A DNA stretch of 64,000 bases from Basidiobolus meristosporus CBS 931.73 (Eukaryota > Basidiobolomycota > Basidiobolomycetes > Basidiobolales > Basidiobolaceae), in contig MCFE01000474.1 in NCBI GenBank assembly GCA_002104905.1, forward strand, positions 1 to 64,000. The letters run 5' to 3'. The notes below the pieces were generated by a model. The model was given only the letters and a program-made list of their open reading frames with translations, did not search any database and was not told the origin of the DNA. This document shows positions 11,160-23,030 of this stretch, piece after piece; positions within the stretch are counted from its first letter, which is position 1; each line of letters starts with the position of its first letter. The position numbers and the translations under genes were made by a program.

Positions 11160-11935
11160 TGCCTGAAAATAGACAATTTTAAGTCAGCCGTAACCCCCCT
11201 CAATGGTAAGTTAAAATAAAGCTACTCCCAGCCAGCTTTTAGGGAACACTATTCATGTATTCATCAGGACACTCTCTAATAATCATTGGTTGGTAGCCCA
11301 ATGTACTCAACAGTATCAGCATATCTAGAGATCAAAGTGACAGCTAGAAAACACAGACAAATGATGCAGAACCAGGGATGTGATTAAATTCCAACAGTTG
11401 AGCATTTTCAGATATCTACAAGGTGCCATTAATGTGATTATTAAGTACTTGGGAGCAGCTATTAGAAGAAGATTTGGCAGTTACAGTGATTTGGAACAGC
11501 ATAGGGATTGAATTAACACACTCCACCACAGGTCATGTATCTCTTTTTGCTGGTACAGTTATTACATAGAATCTCAATAAACAACCAACTGTGGTATCCT
11601 TTACAACTGAGGCAGAGTATAAGGCTACCTGTCATGCAATCAAGTAGGCCATATGGCCACAAACATTACTAAAGGTTTAGGTTTTATTTCAGAGGAACCA
11701 ACTTGTACCTACATGATAAGTTTCTTAAAACCAAAGAGCTTCCAGTATTGCAACAGAAACAACCAACTTTGGTAATTTTAACAACTGAGGCAGACTACAG
11801 GGCTGCTTGATAGGTAACTAAGTAAGAAACATGCCTACATAATTTATTCAAAGTCAAAGGTTGAATTCAGATTCACCAACTTATATTTACAAGGACAATG
11901 AATGTTTAGTTCATCAAATAGATATTCTACCAATT
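11160..11935 (+). pseudogene. copia RT/RNase H remnant with duplicated RNase H piece
   Basis: Plus-strand fragments match copia pol: SLVGSPMYSTVS at about 11285, FRYLQGAINVIIKYLG at about 11405, and KQPTVVSFTTEAEYKAT at about 11580. The same RNase H segment (QPTLVILTTEADYRAA-like) appears again at about 11760. Many stops are present. It is more diverged than the other copia copies. Confidence 0.65.
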
Positions 11936-11999
11936 GTGCTAGAACTAAGCTTTACAGTGATACCATAACAAGATCATTTCAGCCACCATGATGGGATAA

Positions 12000-13088
12000 T
12001 CCACAATCTCTACCTGGGATGAGCTTGTGTCAGAAATTTAGGATGCTTTTGAGTCTCCACACCAGCAGACACTACTAAGAAGGAAGTTAAAGACACTCAG
12101 ACAGAAAGGAATGGTTCAAGAATACATCTATGAGTAAAGATGTCTACTTGGACAAATTGAAAGAATGGACCCCCTGGATCAAGTTGAATACCTTATTGAT
12201 GGGTTGAAAGAAAGAACTCACAAGGAAGTGAATTATCAAAGACCTCAGACTATTGAAGAAGCCATCAAGATTGCCATTGATCATCACTCATCTATGTTTG
12301 GAGCTGGGAAGCCTGCAGTGACTAATCAGAAAGGCTACAATCATTACGAAAGAAGACAGTCAGAAGCAGTACCAATGGAAATAGATGCTAGGCAGAAGAA
12401 CCCCACCTCAGAAGAATGAAGGAAGAAAGGACTTTGTTTCAATTGCCACCAGCAAGGACACATCTCAAAGTACTGCCCCCAGAGAAGAAATGGACACCAG
12501 CCAGCAAGAACCTTCAACCATATTGAGTCCCATGAACACAGTAATGTGGAAGATGAGCTTGAAGAAGACTTAGAACTCACCTTCCATGTGACAGAAGGGT
12601 ACTTGTCCCAAATGACCTCAAACTCAGGGAAGTTATTGTACCTAAATGCAGTAATCTATGGAGTACCTGCCAAAATCATGATTGACTCAGGAGCATCACA
12701 TGAATACATGTCAGACAATTTGCCTTGAAAGCTGGAACCAACTTGGAAATTACCAAATCAAATTCAGTCTCCACAGCTGATGGGAACTCTCACATAATCA
12801 ACCATATCACCCAGTCAATAAGAATGAAGATCAATGCCTATGAAGAGAACCTACAGGCTTATATATTTGGGAGCTGCAAGTTTGACCTTGTACTTTGAAA
12901 AAACCTGGCTATTTTGTTGTAATCCATCAATCAACCGGAGAACCCATGCTACTCAGATCCAAAAGGACAACAATACCTATGAGCTATTGCCTGCTAGACT
13001 GGATTTCAACTTGGTTAATTCCAGTATGTGTGAGACAAGTGAACTTAGCAAGAGCCAGTTCTGTTGAGCACTTAGAAAAGGTACCCAG
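12000..13088 (+). pseudogene. gypsy gag-protease, disrupted
   Basis: Gag runs to NPTSEE and is cut by a TGA at 12418. The frame continues directly into a canonical CCHC knuckle (CFNCHQQGHISKYC), so the stop is probably a point mutation of CGA. Protease shows IMIDSGASHEYMSD, then a frameshift at about 12722, and the downstream part (FALKAGTNLEITKS, then LVLYFEKTWLFCCNPSIN) is in other frames. Both regions match ordinary gypsy polyproteins apart from these breaks. Confidence 0.75.
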
Positions 13089-14648
13089 ATGTTCCTCATG
13101 GCGGTATTACAGGAGGATTCCTCTACCCCAGCACCCCAGCAGGTCCAGACTCTCATGAAGAAATATTCAGACGTGTTTCCAGATGAGCTTGTAAGCCTAC
13201 CACCAGTCAGAGATGTGGAACATGTCATTGACACAAGTGATAGCCCTCCAGTGAGCAAGACACCTTACAGAACGAGTCCATTGGAATTGGAGGAAATGAA
13301 GAGACAAATTGATCAGCTATTGGAGCAAGGATACATCAGACCCAGCAAGTCACCTTGGGGAGCACCAGTGCTTTTTGCAAAAAAGAAGGATGGAACACTT
13401 AGGAGGTGCATTGACTACAGAGCCCTGAACTCAGTTACCGTCAAGAATAAATACCCCATACCTTGGATTGATGAGCTTTTGGACCAACTTAATGGAGCCA
13501 CCATATTCAGCAAGATTGACTTCATGTCAGGATACAACCAGATTAGGGTGAAACCAGAAGATATCCCTACAACAGCATTCAGGACCAGATATGGACATTA
13601 CAAGTACTTAGTCATGAGTTTTGGCCTTACCAATGCCCCTGCAACATTCATGACCCTGATGCAGACTGTCTACCAGGAGTACTTAGACAAGTTTGTGATA
13701 ATCTACCTAGATGACATATTGATATACAGCAAGACAGAAGAGGATCACTTAGTACACATTGAAAAGGTCTTGAAGAAGCTAAGAGAGAACAAGCTATATG
13801 GAAAGCTAGCCAAGTATGATTTCTTCAAGGAACATGTTGAATGTCTGGGACCCATAGTGACTAGCACAGGAGTGACCTTAGACCCTAAGAAGGTTGAAGT
13901 TACCAAGAATTTGAAGCAGCCCCATAGTATATCAAAACTCAGATCATTCCTTGGAATGGCATCCTATTATCAGAGATTTGTCAAGTTCTTTGCAAGCATT
14001 GCAGCCCCTTTAACTTATATCCGCAAGAAAGATAACACTTACAAGCAGGACATAGCCTGTGAGACTGCATTTCAGACACTCAAGAATCAACTTGCCAAGC
14101 TGCCAAGCTCAAGAATACCTGACTTCCAAAAAGAGTTTACCCTGTGCACAGATACTTCAGATTATGCAATTGGTGGAGTACTAAGCCAAGAACACAAGGG
14201 AAAGGACTACCCAGTTGCCTTTGGGTCCAAGAAACTGAACTCAGCAGAACAAAACTATCCTGTGCATGAGAAGGAGATGCTTGCTATAATACGCTGTTTG
14301 AAGACATGGAGATGCTATATTGAAGGAGTCAAATGCCCTGTAAATACTGATCATGTCTCACTGAAGTATATATTTACTCAGAAGCTTCTATCCAGAAGAA
14401 TGACAAGATGGAGTGAATACATTCAGCAATTTGACTTGGAGAATGTCTACTGCCCTGGGAAAAACAACATGGTTGGTGATACCTTATCAAGACTAAAACA
14501 AGTGGCAAAACTCAACTTGGTGCATGAATCAGATTGGCCTAGCTTATTGCCACAATACTTGGAGGACCAAGCCATTCCTAATGAGTTGGATGAAGAGATA
14601 AAGAAGATAATCCGGGATGAAGCCAGCAAATTTGTTGTACGGGATTAA
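13089..14648 (+). pseudogene. gypsy reverse transcriptase-RNase H open frame
   Basis: This is an uninterrupted 519-codon stretch of pol. RT starts at about residue 55 ([18 protein letters not shown]) and carries the catalytic box YLDD in IIYLDDILIYSK. RNase H begins near FTLCTDTSDYAIGGVLSQ, and the connection to integrase starts after LPQYLEDQAIPNE. It copies element RNA into DNA when expressed as part of a polyprotein. The frame has no proper start of its own and ends just before the integrase zinc region, so it is a fragment of a broken polyprotein rather than a complete gene. Confidence 0.85.
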
Positions 14649-15800
14649 ACACTCTACCAAATTGTAGATGGAGGTCCTATTGCCTATTGCCCTTATGTTG
14701 CTTGCCTGGATATAATACATAAGCTGCACAATGGATATGGTCATCTTGGGATTGAAGGAACCTATAGCCTTGTGAAAGCCAGAGCTTAGTGGCCAAGAAT
14801 GAAACAAGATAATGAGAAGCTAGTGAAAACATGCCCAAGCTGCCAAATTAATCAAGGCCAGCTACAAAGAATTGCCAAACTGTTTCCTTTGGAGCCTGTA
14901 AGACCATTTGAGAGATGAGGAATTGACTTTATTGGGAGACTGCCAACTACCAGGAAATGCAACTTTTGGATCCTAGTAGCAATTGACCATGGTACTAAAT
15001 GGCCAGTTGCTAAAGATGTACCAATAGCCAGTGAACAAGAAGTTGCAAGTTTCATTTACCACAAGATCCTGATGAAGTTTGGATGCCCTGTGGAGATTGT
15101 ATCTGATAGAAGAGCAAACTTTATGGCAAAGACATTAGAGGCTTACCTGGAAATGCAGCAGATTAAGCACTTGAAAACCTTGGCATATCACCCCAGAACT
15201 AATGGAGTCACTGAGTGGGTTAATGGATTGTTTGAAAAAATGCTGACCAAGTATGCAAATTGAGTTGTCAGTAGATGGGATGAGTATATAGACCAAGCAC
15301 TCTTTGCATGCAAAGTCAGAGTATACAACACCATCCAGCAATTGCCATTTTACTTAGTCTATGGATGTGAACCAAGGATTCCTGGAGATCCCACACAACC
15401 AAAGCTTACAGACACCTTAGAAGATGAACTCAGTCAGCCAAGTAGACACCAGCAACTGGAATATAGACGTCAAGAGGCATAGACCAAAGTATCTCAGATT
15501 GCAGAAAAGATGTAGCAGAGATTTGATAAGACTATAGCACTAGAAGCATTGACAGTTGAGAACTTTGTATTGCTAAGAAATACCACTTGGAAGAGGTTTG
15601 AGCCACAATGGGCAGGACCATTCAAGATCATCAGAGAATGTCCATTTGCAACTTACCAACTAGTGGACAAACAAGGCAATATCCATGAAGACTTAGTGCA
15701 TAGGGACAGACTCAAACTTGCAAGACTTGCTGATAATACTGAACCATCAAGATATTGGTATCACAGGAAAAGAGATTCAGGAGAACCCTCTCAACTTTAG
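14649..15800 (+). pseudogene. gypsy integrase, interrupted
   Basis: The zinc-binding part (HNGYGHLGIEG, then CPSCQINQG), the core aspartates (GIDFIGRL; IVSDRRANF) and the region around HPRTNGVTEWVNG are recognisable. In-frame stops fall after SLVKARA, at FER-GIDFIG (tryptophan to stop) and after LTKYAN. A chromodomain-like tail (PQWAGPFKIIRECPFATYQL) ends the frame at 15800. It is inactive. Confidence 0.8.
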
Positions 15801-15810
15801 CAGGGGAGAA
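15799..15810 (+). promoter_or_regulatory. polypurine tract of gypsy B
   Basis: AGCAGGGGAGAA directly precedes the 3' LTR. In this class the tract primes plus-strand DNA synthesis. The equivalent tract in element A is at 4149-4158. Confidence 0.7.
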
Positions 15811-16179
15811 TGTTATGATCTGCTCCTTGAATATTTAAGTTAGATCAGTTTTTAGTCAAATCAATTAGTTATATATTTAGCTTATCAGTATAACAGTATT
15901 ATCTATCAAATCCGTGGTATTAGTCAGCAAAAGAATCAGCAGATCCTTATCAGACAGAAATAGATATATTAAGTAGGATCTTAATGGGTGATGATGATGC
16001 AATCAAATGAGTCATCAGCCACAGCCTACTTTAGGAAATACAATTAGTCAGCAATTAATCTGGCTAAATGTATATAAGGAGCTGCTGGAATCTCAATAAA
16101 GAACCGTTCAAGTTTTAGTGAATACAATACTAGCTAAACTCCCTATTCCTCTACAACTCTTATACCAAGACTTGTAACA
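15811..16179 (+). repeat. gypsy 3' LTR (369 bp)
   Basis: It starts TGTTATGATC and ends CTTGTAACA, giving terminal TGTTA/TAACA. It contains TATATAAGG at about 16072 and AATAAA about 25 bp later, the promoter and polyA core. Related copies are at 4159-4528, 6598-6825 (reverse, truncated) and 20059-20426 (reverse, solo). Confidence 0.9.
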
Positions 16180-17085
16180 AATACCTTCTGAGGAAAATGG
16201 TACTTGAGTGAGGCATAATCAGTTATCAGAGTGCCCTTAACTCCTTCAAAGTAGCTCCCTAATGTCTTCAGAAAACAAAAAGCATCTCCTTCTCATGCAC
16301 TTGGTAGTTTTACTCTGCTAAGTGCAATATATTGGGCTCAGAAGCAACTGAGTATTCCTTTGTGTCACGTTCTTGGCCTTCTATTCCACCAGTTTCACAA
16401 CTTCATGTATCAGTGCTGATATAAAACTTTTTTCTGAAGTCAGGTCTCACAAGCTTTGTTCCACTTGAGTGCATTGTCTCTGTTGAGGTCTTCAGCTAAG
16501 GGGCTGCTATGCTAGCAAAGAACCTGGCAAATCTCCAATGATGCAGAGCCTTTCTAGGATATTGATCATTTATTATGGAGCTGCATCAGATACCTGATGA
16601 CTTGAATTTTCTTGGGGTCCAGAGTCACTCCAGTCTTCATGACCATGTGTTCAAGAGATCCATTGGGTACATTGAAAAGCTTAGACTTGAGCAGCTTTCA
16701 GTAGAGCTTACTCCATCTTAGCTTCTCCAGGACCTTTTAATATTTATCAAGTGGACCTCTTCTGTCTCCCAGTTTATCAATATGTCATCTAGGTAGATTA
16801 CCACAAGCTTGTCCAAGCATTGATGGATTGCAGTTTGCATCAAGGTCATGAATGTTGCTGGGTAAGGCCAAAACTCATGACTGACTACTCACGGTACCTA
16901 TATCTGGTCCTGAGTGCTGTCTTGAAGACATCTTCTGGTTTCACACTAGTCTAGTTGTATCCCAACATGAGGTCAGCTTGCTGAATATAGTGGCACCATT
17001 CAGTTGGTCCAAACAATCAGTAATCCCAGATATAGAGCACCTTTTCTCTGTATTAGCTGAGCTCAGGGCTTTGTAGTCAGGTTGA
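16180..17085 (-). pseudogene. inverted gypsy RT/RNase H remnant
   Basis: The minus strand gives decayed pieces in RT order: the RNase H boundary (YQVHEKEM-like at about 16300), TGVTLDPKK at about 16625, the YLDD box region at about 16795, VMSFGL at about 16870 and DCLDQLNGATIFSKL at about 17000. Many stops interrupt it. It abuts the 3' LTR of element B tail to tail, probably from a separate insertion. Confidence 0.7.
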
Positions 17086-17804
17086 AATAATACAGAGAAA
17101 TGCTGGAAGTGAATTAGTGAATCTGTTGATTTGCATGATATACACAGGTAATTTGGTTGAGTTGCAACTAAGTTTTTACGTAGTAAAGAACCACACAAAT
17201 ATTACTATTTGTAGTTTATAAGAGCAATATCAGAAATAAATATTCCACGTCTCATCTCCTCTGGGCAAATTTGAGATTTCCTCAAAATTCTATACCTCAC
17301 AAAATCCTTATAATCAGCAAACATCCTGCAAACTAATTTCTATAATGATAGTGTGAGATACCTCAGTTGCCTAATTGCCTGTTCATACTACATTAAGAGT
17401 ATGACGGCCTCCTGAGTAAGTTAACACCCCTCCAACATAATGAAACCATACAGTCATGAACTTTCTTGGTTATTTCTATTGTCTTGTCAAGATCAAACCT
17501 GCAATAAAGCATCTAAACTATTGGACTAATATATTCTGTATTACATGATATGGCATACATATTATTTTGCATGACTAAAAATTAAAACATTATGGCAATT
17601 AATACTTCAGATCTAAATTCTGGTCTCATTAGAAGATAACTATGAGTGAACATTAATAGCCTGATCAGAGTAATCTTCTCAAAAACCCATCTAATTCTAG
17701 CAAATAGCTTATCTCTAGGTAGCTGCACTGTTGGGTTTTTGCTGCTAAATATGACTTACTTAGATCTTAATATCAGATTTGTTCTGGTGAATATGGACAT
17801 ATAG
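17086..17804. other. no feature seen
   Basis: AT-rich, CpG-poor sequence without a credible ORF or a repeat match that I could establish. Confidence 0.4.
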
Positions 17805-18045
17805 AGCAATGGGTGCTAATAAGGGACACAGAGGCCAGAGGAGCATAGCAGACCTGTACTTTGCCATGCAATATGAAACATGATTTTGCATTGTTATAGG
17901 TAATACATAAGAACAGCTTTGCATAATGATGCAAAATTATGTTTCACATTGTAAGGCCAGGTATAGGTCTGCTATGGCTCTCAGACACACTGCTGCACTT
18001 TTTGGCACTCATTACGCACTGTGAAACTATCCCAAGGTATATTTC
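17805..18045. mobile_element. short foldback (hairpin) MITE
   Basis: Two arms are inverted copies of each other: CATAGCAGACCTGTAC near 17848 pairs with GTATAGGTCTGCTATG near 17962, and GCAATATGAAACATG pairs with a CATGTTTC-like word beyond. Outside the arms are GGCACTCAT and CACTGTGAAACTATCCCA, which recall the family ends. It has no coding capacity. Confidence 0.55.
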
Positions 18046-18327
18046 TTTAGCAACTGACTCAGCATAATATTTGTAAGATGCTTTTTAACCATGGATCATA
18101 GATTTTGCCATACCAGTTATTGCTCTATTCCCATATTCTGACACTACATTTGGCTGTGGGGAGTATGGTACTGGAGTTTCCTGCTTTTCCTATGGGCCTT
18201 GGATGAGTGGATGAGGACTTGTGAGGTGTAGTCTCTACCATTGTTAGAGTGTATCTAGTTGACTTCACCACTTCCTCTCTCTACCATGAACTTTTACTCC
18301 CTAAGCTTTAATATTGCTCCTTTGTTT

Positions 18328-18555
18328 TCACTCTGTGAAGTATACCCACATTGATCTTGTACAATCTTCAAGATGTGCAAACAAATACCACATTATCTTG
18401 GAGAATAAGCTGTGAACTGGCCCATACAGATCCAAGAAAATCAGAACTATTTTTTCCTTATTTTTTTTTAACCAAGAGCTCTTAGGTAGTTTTTTGGCTT
18501 GTTTCATAAATACACATGCTTTGTACAGCAGCAATTCACCTGAGGACAAATTCAC
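18328..18555 (-). pseudogene. copia integrase N-terminal remnant
   Basis: The open minus-strand stretch reads LYKACVFMKQAKKLPKSSWLKKN, then a WVYF end, matching the copia integrase segment at 35.36-35.55 kb (EACIYGKQARQPFKSS ... WVYFME). The metal-binding cysteines are mostly lost. It is isolated from other pol parts. Confidence 0.6.
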
Positions 18556-18834
18556 ACTCAGAAATCAGCTGAAATGAATCTTAAACTTCTCTTTTGGTGA
18601 TTGTTATAGAGTGTTAGGCCCTCTGGTTCTTTCTGGTTATATGAGTATGATTTTCTTAATGCTTAATCCAAGAGCCTGATACTTACAGAGTTTATTGTGA
18701 AATCTTTGTTTCCATATTTTAGCAGTATTAAAGTTGCAAAATTCTGAGGAGTAGAGGAATTGTTGTGTAAAACTAGAGGACTTACATGTTATCTACAGGT
18801 ATATTTACTGGTCAAGTGCATGGTTTTCATACAC

Positions 18835-19030
18835 CTGAAAAGTAAAGCATAAGTACATACAGATCTTGTTAAGCAAGGTCCCAACAATATGTGTGTAAAG
18901 TGTGGGTCTTTTGAACAGCTGTGAGAAAGATTATAATGAGGCAACCTGATGCATTAATGAAAATATTACAAGTAAGTCCAACAACAAATTTGGTCCAGAC
19001 AGAAATCTAATCCAGTAATAAGATCTAGGT
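18835..19030 (-). repeat. decayed copia LTR fragment
   Basis: It aligns with the central and distal part of the 349-bp copia LTR: AAGGTCCCAA, ATGTGTGTAAAG, GAAAATATT and CAAGTAA occur in the same order. Divergence is high and the ends are indistinct. Confidence 0.5.
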
Positions 19031-19036
19031 GGCTAA

Positions 19037-19677
19037 GATAGTAAACTTGTTCCATTAAATAGTGCCACATTGAGCCATGAGTGCTAAATAGTGTCATTGT
19101 GTTGGAGAAAATCCATTTTTTGACCTTTTTTTTTGGGTTAATGTTGTACAGAATGTGAAAGAGTACAGAGGACTGAAGACATGCATTTAGTACTCAAAAC
19201 CCATGGCACTCTGAATATAGCTCCTGTGGCTTATATCTTGTCACCAAAATGAATGGCACTATCTTGGTCCACTGATACTATCTGGTACCTCAAGTACTGT
19301 GTACAGGTCTTACCTTAGGGTTAATAATTAAATATAGTGCCTGATAGTATCAGTGGACCAAAATAGTGCCATTCATTTTTGTGACATGATTCAAGCAACA
19401 GGAGCTAGATTACAAGTGCCATAGGTATTGAGTACCAAGTACATGTCTTCAATTCTTCTGTGCTCTTACACAGCATTCTCAACATCAATCCAAAAAAAAA
19501 GTCAAAAAATAAATTTTCTCTGTACCATGAGTGAAACACAAGGGCTGCTTTGCATGAAGATGCAGAGCTATGTTTCAAACTCTGTGGCCAAGTATAGGCT
19601 CACTTGGCCTCCCTGACATACTATGGCATCAATTGGCACTCATGGCTCAATGTGGGACTATCCAATGGAACAAGTCT
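19037..19677. mobile_element. long foldback element with Harbinger-like ends
   Basis: The left arm (about 19040-19300) is the imperfect reverse complement of the right arm (about 19335-19677). Matched landmarks include ATTGAGCCATGAGTGC with its complement, the poly-T/poly-A tract, and GGTCCACTGATACTATC with its complement. The outer ends read AACTTGTTCCATT and AATGGAACAAGTCTA, the same inverted end as the Harbinger-like element at 7456-10890. It has no transposase gene, so it probably moves in trans. A half copy is at 6960-7315. Confidence 0.65.
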
Positions 19678-20058
19678 AGTGTAGATATTTAAGTTACAAC
19701 TTAAAACTACAACTTCTACTAATGCACTATTTATAAGTACAAGAGACATTTGCAGAATGTGCAATCAATAATAAGCATTTTTAGCTTAATTATGTTATAC
19801 ACTGGACTGTTGTATGATCCAACAGTATTTGGATTGGTGTATAATCTGATTGAAAAGTAATTTTAATTCAGTGTTCATATCTATTACATGGTTTTCCTAA
19901 TATCAAAGAAATCTGATCATAAAGTATCATCAACTTGATCACTGGCAAAGAATTGAATGTTGAAATGAGCTTTCTTGCCAGATGCCATGACATTATATAA
20001 ACTCTGGGCCAACCAATGCTTCTTATTTGAGTAAAATGACCCACTTTTGGTCATTTTG
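19678..20058. other. no feature seen
   Basis: AT-rich sequence with no supportable gene or repeat. Confidence 0.4.
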
Positions 20059-20426
20059 TGTTACAAGTCCTGGCATAAGAGTTGTAGAGGAATTGGGAGT
20101 CTAGCCAGTATTATATTCACTAAAACTTGAACTGATTCTTATTGAGGTTCCAGCAGCTGCTTATATATGTTTTTGTCAGATTAATTGCTAACTACGTATA
20201 TTTCCTAATGTAGGTTGTGGCTGATGACTCCATTTGGTGCATACTCATTGCCCAATAATATCCTACTTATTATATCTGTTCCTGTCTGATAAGGATCTGC
20301 TGATTCATCTGCTGATTAATGCTACTGATGTGATAGATAACACTGATATACTGATGGCTGAACATAAAACTATTTGATTTGACTAAAACTGTTCCAACAT
20401 AAACACTCAAGCGGTATATCATAATA
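20059..20426 (-). repeat. gypsy solo LTR
   Basis: It starts TGTTACAAG and ends near ATCATAATA, giving about 368 bp colinear with the reverse complement of the gypsy LTR at 15811-16179. No gypsy internal sequence adjoins either side, so it is a solo LTR. The flanks show no clear target duplication. Confidence 0.8.
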
Positions 20427-20746
20427 GTTGAAGTTTTGTTATTTACAGCAGATCTGCAGCTGCCTGATTTCCATGCAGCAATCTTATTCACTTGTGCACC
20501 TAAGCATTAAGTCCATAATAGGCTCAGGGACAGCTCTCTCCATCATATAGACTCCATATAAGCTAAAAAACAATCACTTACTTTACATCAAGGTAAGGTT
20601 TGTCACTTACTGCAGATCTGGAGTTTCATTCTTTCTAGGCACTGTGGCACAAACATAATTGCCAAAAAAAATTCTTACTGAGCTCTGAGCTGGGACAGGC
20701 TACTCACAATTCAGTCCCATCTATTGAGTGATGCTTATTTACAAGA
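20427..20746. other. no feature seen
   Basis: Degenerate AT-rich sequence; the short ORFs are not convincing. Confidence 0.35.
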
Positions 20747-20961
20747 ATTAGACTTGTTCCATCATTCCAGCTGATCATAGTGCCCAATAGTGCCATAGCA
20801 TGCCAGATGGTGCCTGATCATGCCTCAGAGTGCCAGATGGTGCCATACAGTGCCAATTTGGGATCAAAATTGACATGCATATGACCCTAAAATATTAAAT
20901 TAATAACAAAATATACAGCACTCTCTGGCACTATGATCAATGGCACAATGGAACAAGTCTA
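20747..20961. mobile_element. MITE with TAGACTTGTTCCAT ends
   Basis: Inverted ends TAGACTTGTTCCAT and ATGGAACAAGTCTA bound about 213 bp. The left half holds six or more GTGCC words spaced about 10-15 bp apart (TAGTGCCCAATAGTGCCATA, then GGTGCC, AGTGCC). The ends and words match Harbinger copy 1, which makes this a probable non-autonomous passenger of that transposase. Confidence 0.75.
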
Positions 20962-22480
20962 TTATCTACACTGGTCATCTTTGTCCTCCTTATGAATAAA
21001 GACTTTCTTTGGACTATTTACTTCATTTATAGTAGATTCAATGTCACAGTTCTCTTGCTGACTACATTTTTTGAGCAGATCTAACCAGCCAGTGCATCCA
21101 ATTGCCATATATAGAGAAAAACTTGGCAGTGTTTTGGTAGCCTTGTTGTGGACATCTGTTGGTACTAAAATGGCAGTATGGTGGCCTATAGCTAATCCTG
21201 TATAATGCTAGCATAATTATCACCAAAATGGTATATCCTTTTGCTACCTACCATTCTACAATTCATATATACCATTGTAGAGCCACCCTTATTTTTTGCT
21301 TATCCACTACTACCATGGGAATTCCACTTAGAGTTTCAAGGAGTTACTTGTTGATCGTGAGGTTAGGCTTAATCTTAGTGTTGAGTATGGGGACTTCTAC
21401 AGGTCTGTACATCTTGTAAATGAGTTAAAACTGAGGATTGAATGGAAATAAACCAACTTGTATGCATGAAAAGTTAGTTCATTGTTTGAGTCCAAAAACA
21501 TGCAATGTAAAAAGACGCAATAGACAATCTGTGTATTCAAATGTAATAGAAGATTGAGTATCTGGGATAAGAAAGTGAGAGAATTGGTAGAGGATTAATC
21601 AAACACTACTCATCAGTTAATGCAATGAGAATCTTAACCATGTTTTATGCAAAATCTGGGGTTCTACTTCTAGTTGACAATCTTTGCATGGTGTCCTGAC
21701 AGCACCAATACCTCTTAGTCATCAAATCTTAGTATTGCAATGGCCTTTTGTCTGAGTTATCATAGTTATTTTTAGGGCTTGTATTACCATCTGTGTGACG
21801 GTTGACCATTTGTACCATGCACAAGGTAAGTTTCATCCTGAAATGATTATGGCAAGAAGTAGTAGTAAATCCTCAAAGCCCTCATTACTGATATTAGTGG
21901 AAGCATGCCTCTTCTCTAGCCACAGCATTACATTATTCCATGGTATATGGAATACTGGGTCCCCTTGACTCCATAAAGTATCCTTGGCATTTTGTTCCAC
22001 AGGTATTGTCTCATTGCATAATAGGATTTTGCCAGACTCATGCAGGGTACTACTGTTAGGGAGGATAGGTTCACAATAGCCAAGAACTTACAATTACTAT
22101 GAGAAGCAATTGTAATGATCCAGTCAGGAGGCTGTCCTAAAATTAAAGTCTCATAACTAAGAGATATAGATCCCATCAGGACACTGTGCAAAGACCATCA
22201 AGAGAGAATTGCACCCTGTATATCACAAAAAACTTAGTCAAGATTATTCATCACAAAAATGTAGAAGTTACCTTTGATTGGCTCTCTGCCAGTTCTCTCA
22301 CTTTCTTAACCCAGATGCTTAGTCACCTCCTATGTCTGCGTACCTTGATTGGTTATTACCTCTTTTTTACACTCCATATTTCCTGTCTTAAGAAATGCTC
22401 TTACTTTTCATGTATAAAATTGATATATTTCTGTGGAAATTTCACTTGTACCTTGGATACCAAATATACTGGGCTATACT
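20962..22480. other. degenerate region without a clear element
   Basis: Around 21340-21410 the words GTTAGGCTTAATCTTAGTG and GGGGACTTCTACAGG loosely echo a stretch at 28045-28100 near the tnp2-like remnant, so part of this may be an old relative of that element. Otherwise nothing supportable was seen. Confidence 0.3.
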
Positions 22481-22489
22481 GTTTGATAC

Positions 22490-23030
22490 AGTGGAACTGT
22501 TGCCTTGATGAGTCCTGTGTATATTGTACTTGGAAGCTGCTTAGCTTGACTAAAATGTAACACAGTACAGTTGTCATTTGAGGCAAAATTTCATTCCAAA
22601 TCTCTTTGGCTTGCAAAGTTAAGGCACAAGCAGATGCATCTGGCCCATACTGTGCAAATTGTGCAAGGAATTGTTTGCAATAGCCTCCTCATTAAGTCCC
22701 CTCAGTCTTAGCTCATTCTTGATTTCAATATTTGTCTTGTTATATATCTTCCTATACATATCTGCTAGCATCTTAATGTAGAGCTCATGCTACAGCTTTC
22801 CACTAAGATTCTTCCATCTCTATCAGCTCTCTGAGGTATCTGGTTCTGCTAGATAAATGCATAGTGTCCAAATAATTGTATGAAGGCTCAGCATAGAAAC
22901 CTGGGACAAACTAAAATCATTTGGTAAGATCTAAAACAGATCCTACATCAACTTTTCTGGTTCAGACCATACTTGTGAGCTGGGGGATGGGTTTTGTCTG
23001 GGTTATATCATAGATGAGTTGAGACACGGT
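22490..23030 (-). pseudogene. decayed Harbinger companion gene
   Basis: The minus strand gives EIWNEILPQMTTVLCYILVK and LSSFQVQYTQDSSRQQF, matching EILNEFLPQMTNLLHDILVE and LSSFQEQYTQDSSRQQL in copy 1. Stops and small gaps disrupt it elsewhere. Confidence 0.65.

Larger units (their letters stand above)
11990..16179 (+). mobile_element. Ty3/gypsy element B, best copy (5' LTR missing)
   Basis: The order is gag, CCHC knuckle, protease, RT, RNase H, integrase, chromodomain-like tail, polypurine tract and 3' LTR, the Ty3/gypsy (Metaviridae) order. The gag piece begins at about 12000 (TWDELVSEI), and no LTR is visible to its left, where copia remnants lie instead. An inverted gypsy RT fragment directly follows the 3' LTR. 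Gag and integrase carry stops and frameshifts, but the RT-RNase H block is open for 519 codons, so this is a fairly recent yet inactive copy. Confidence 0.85.
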
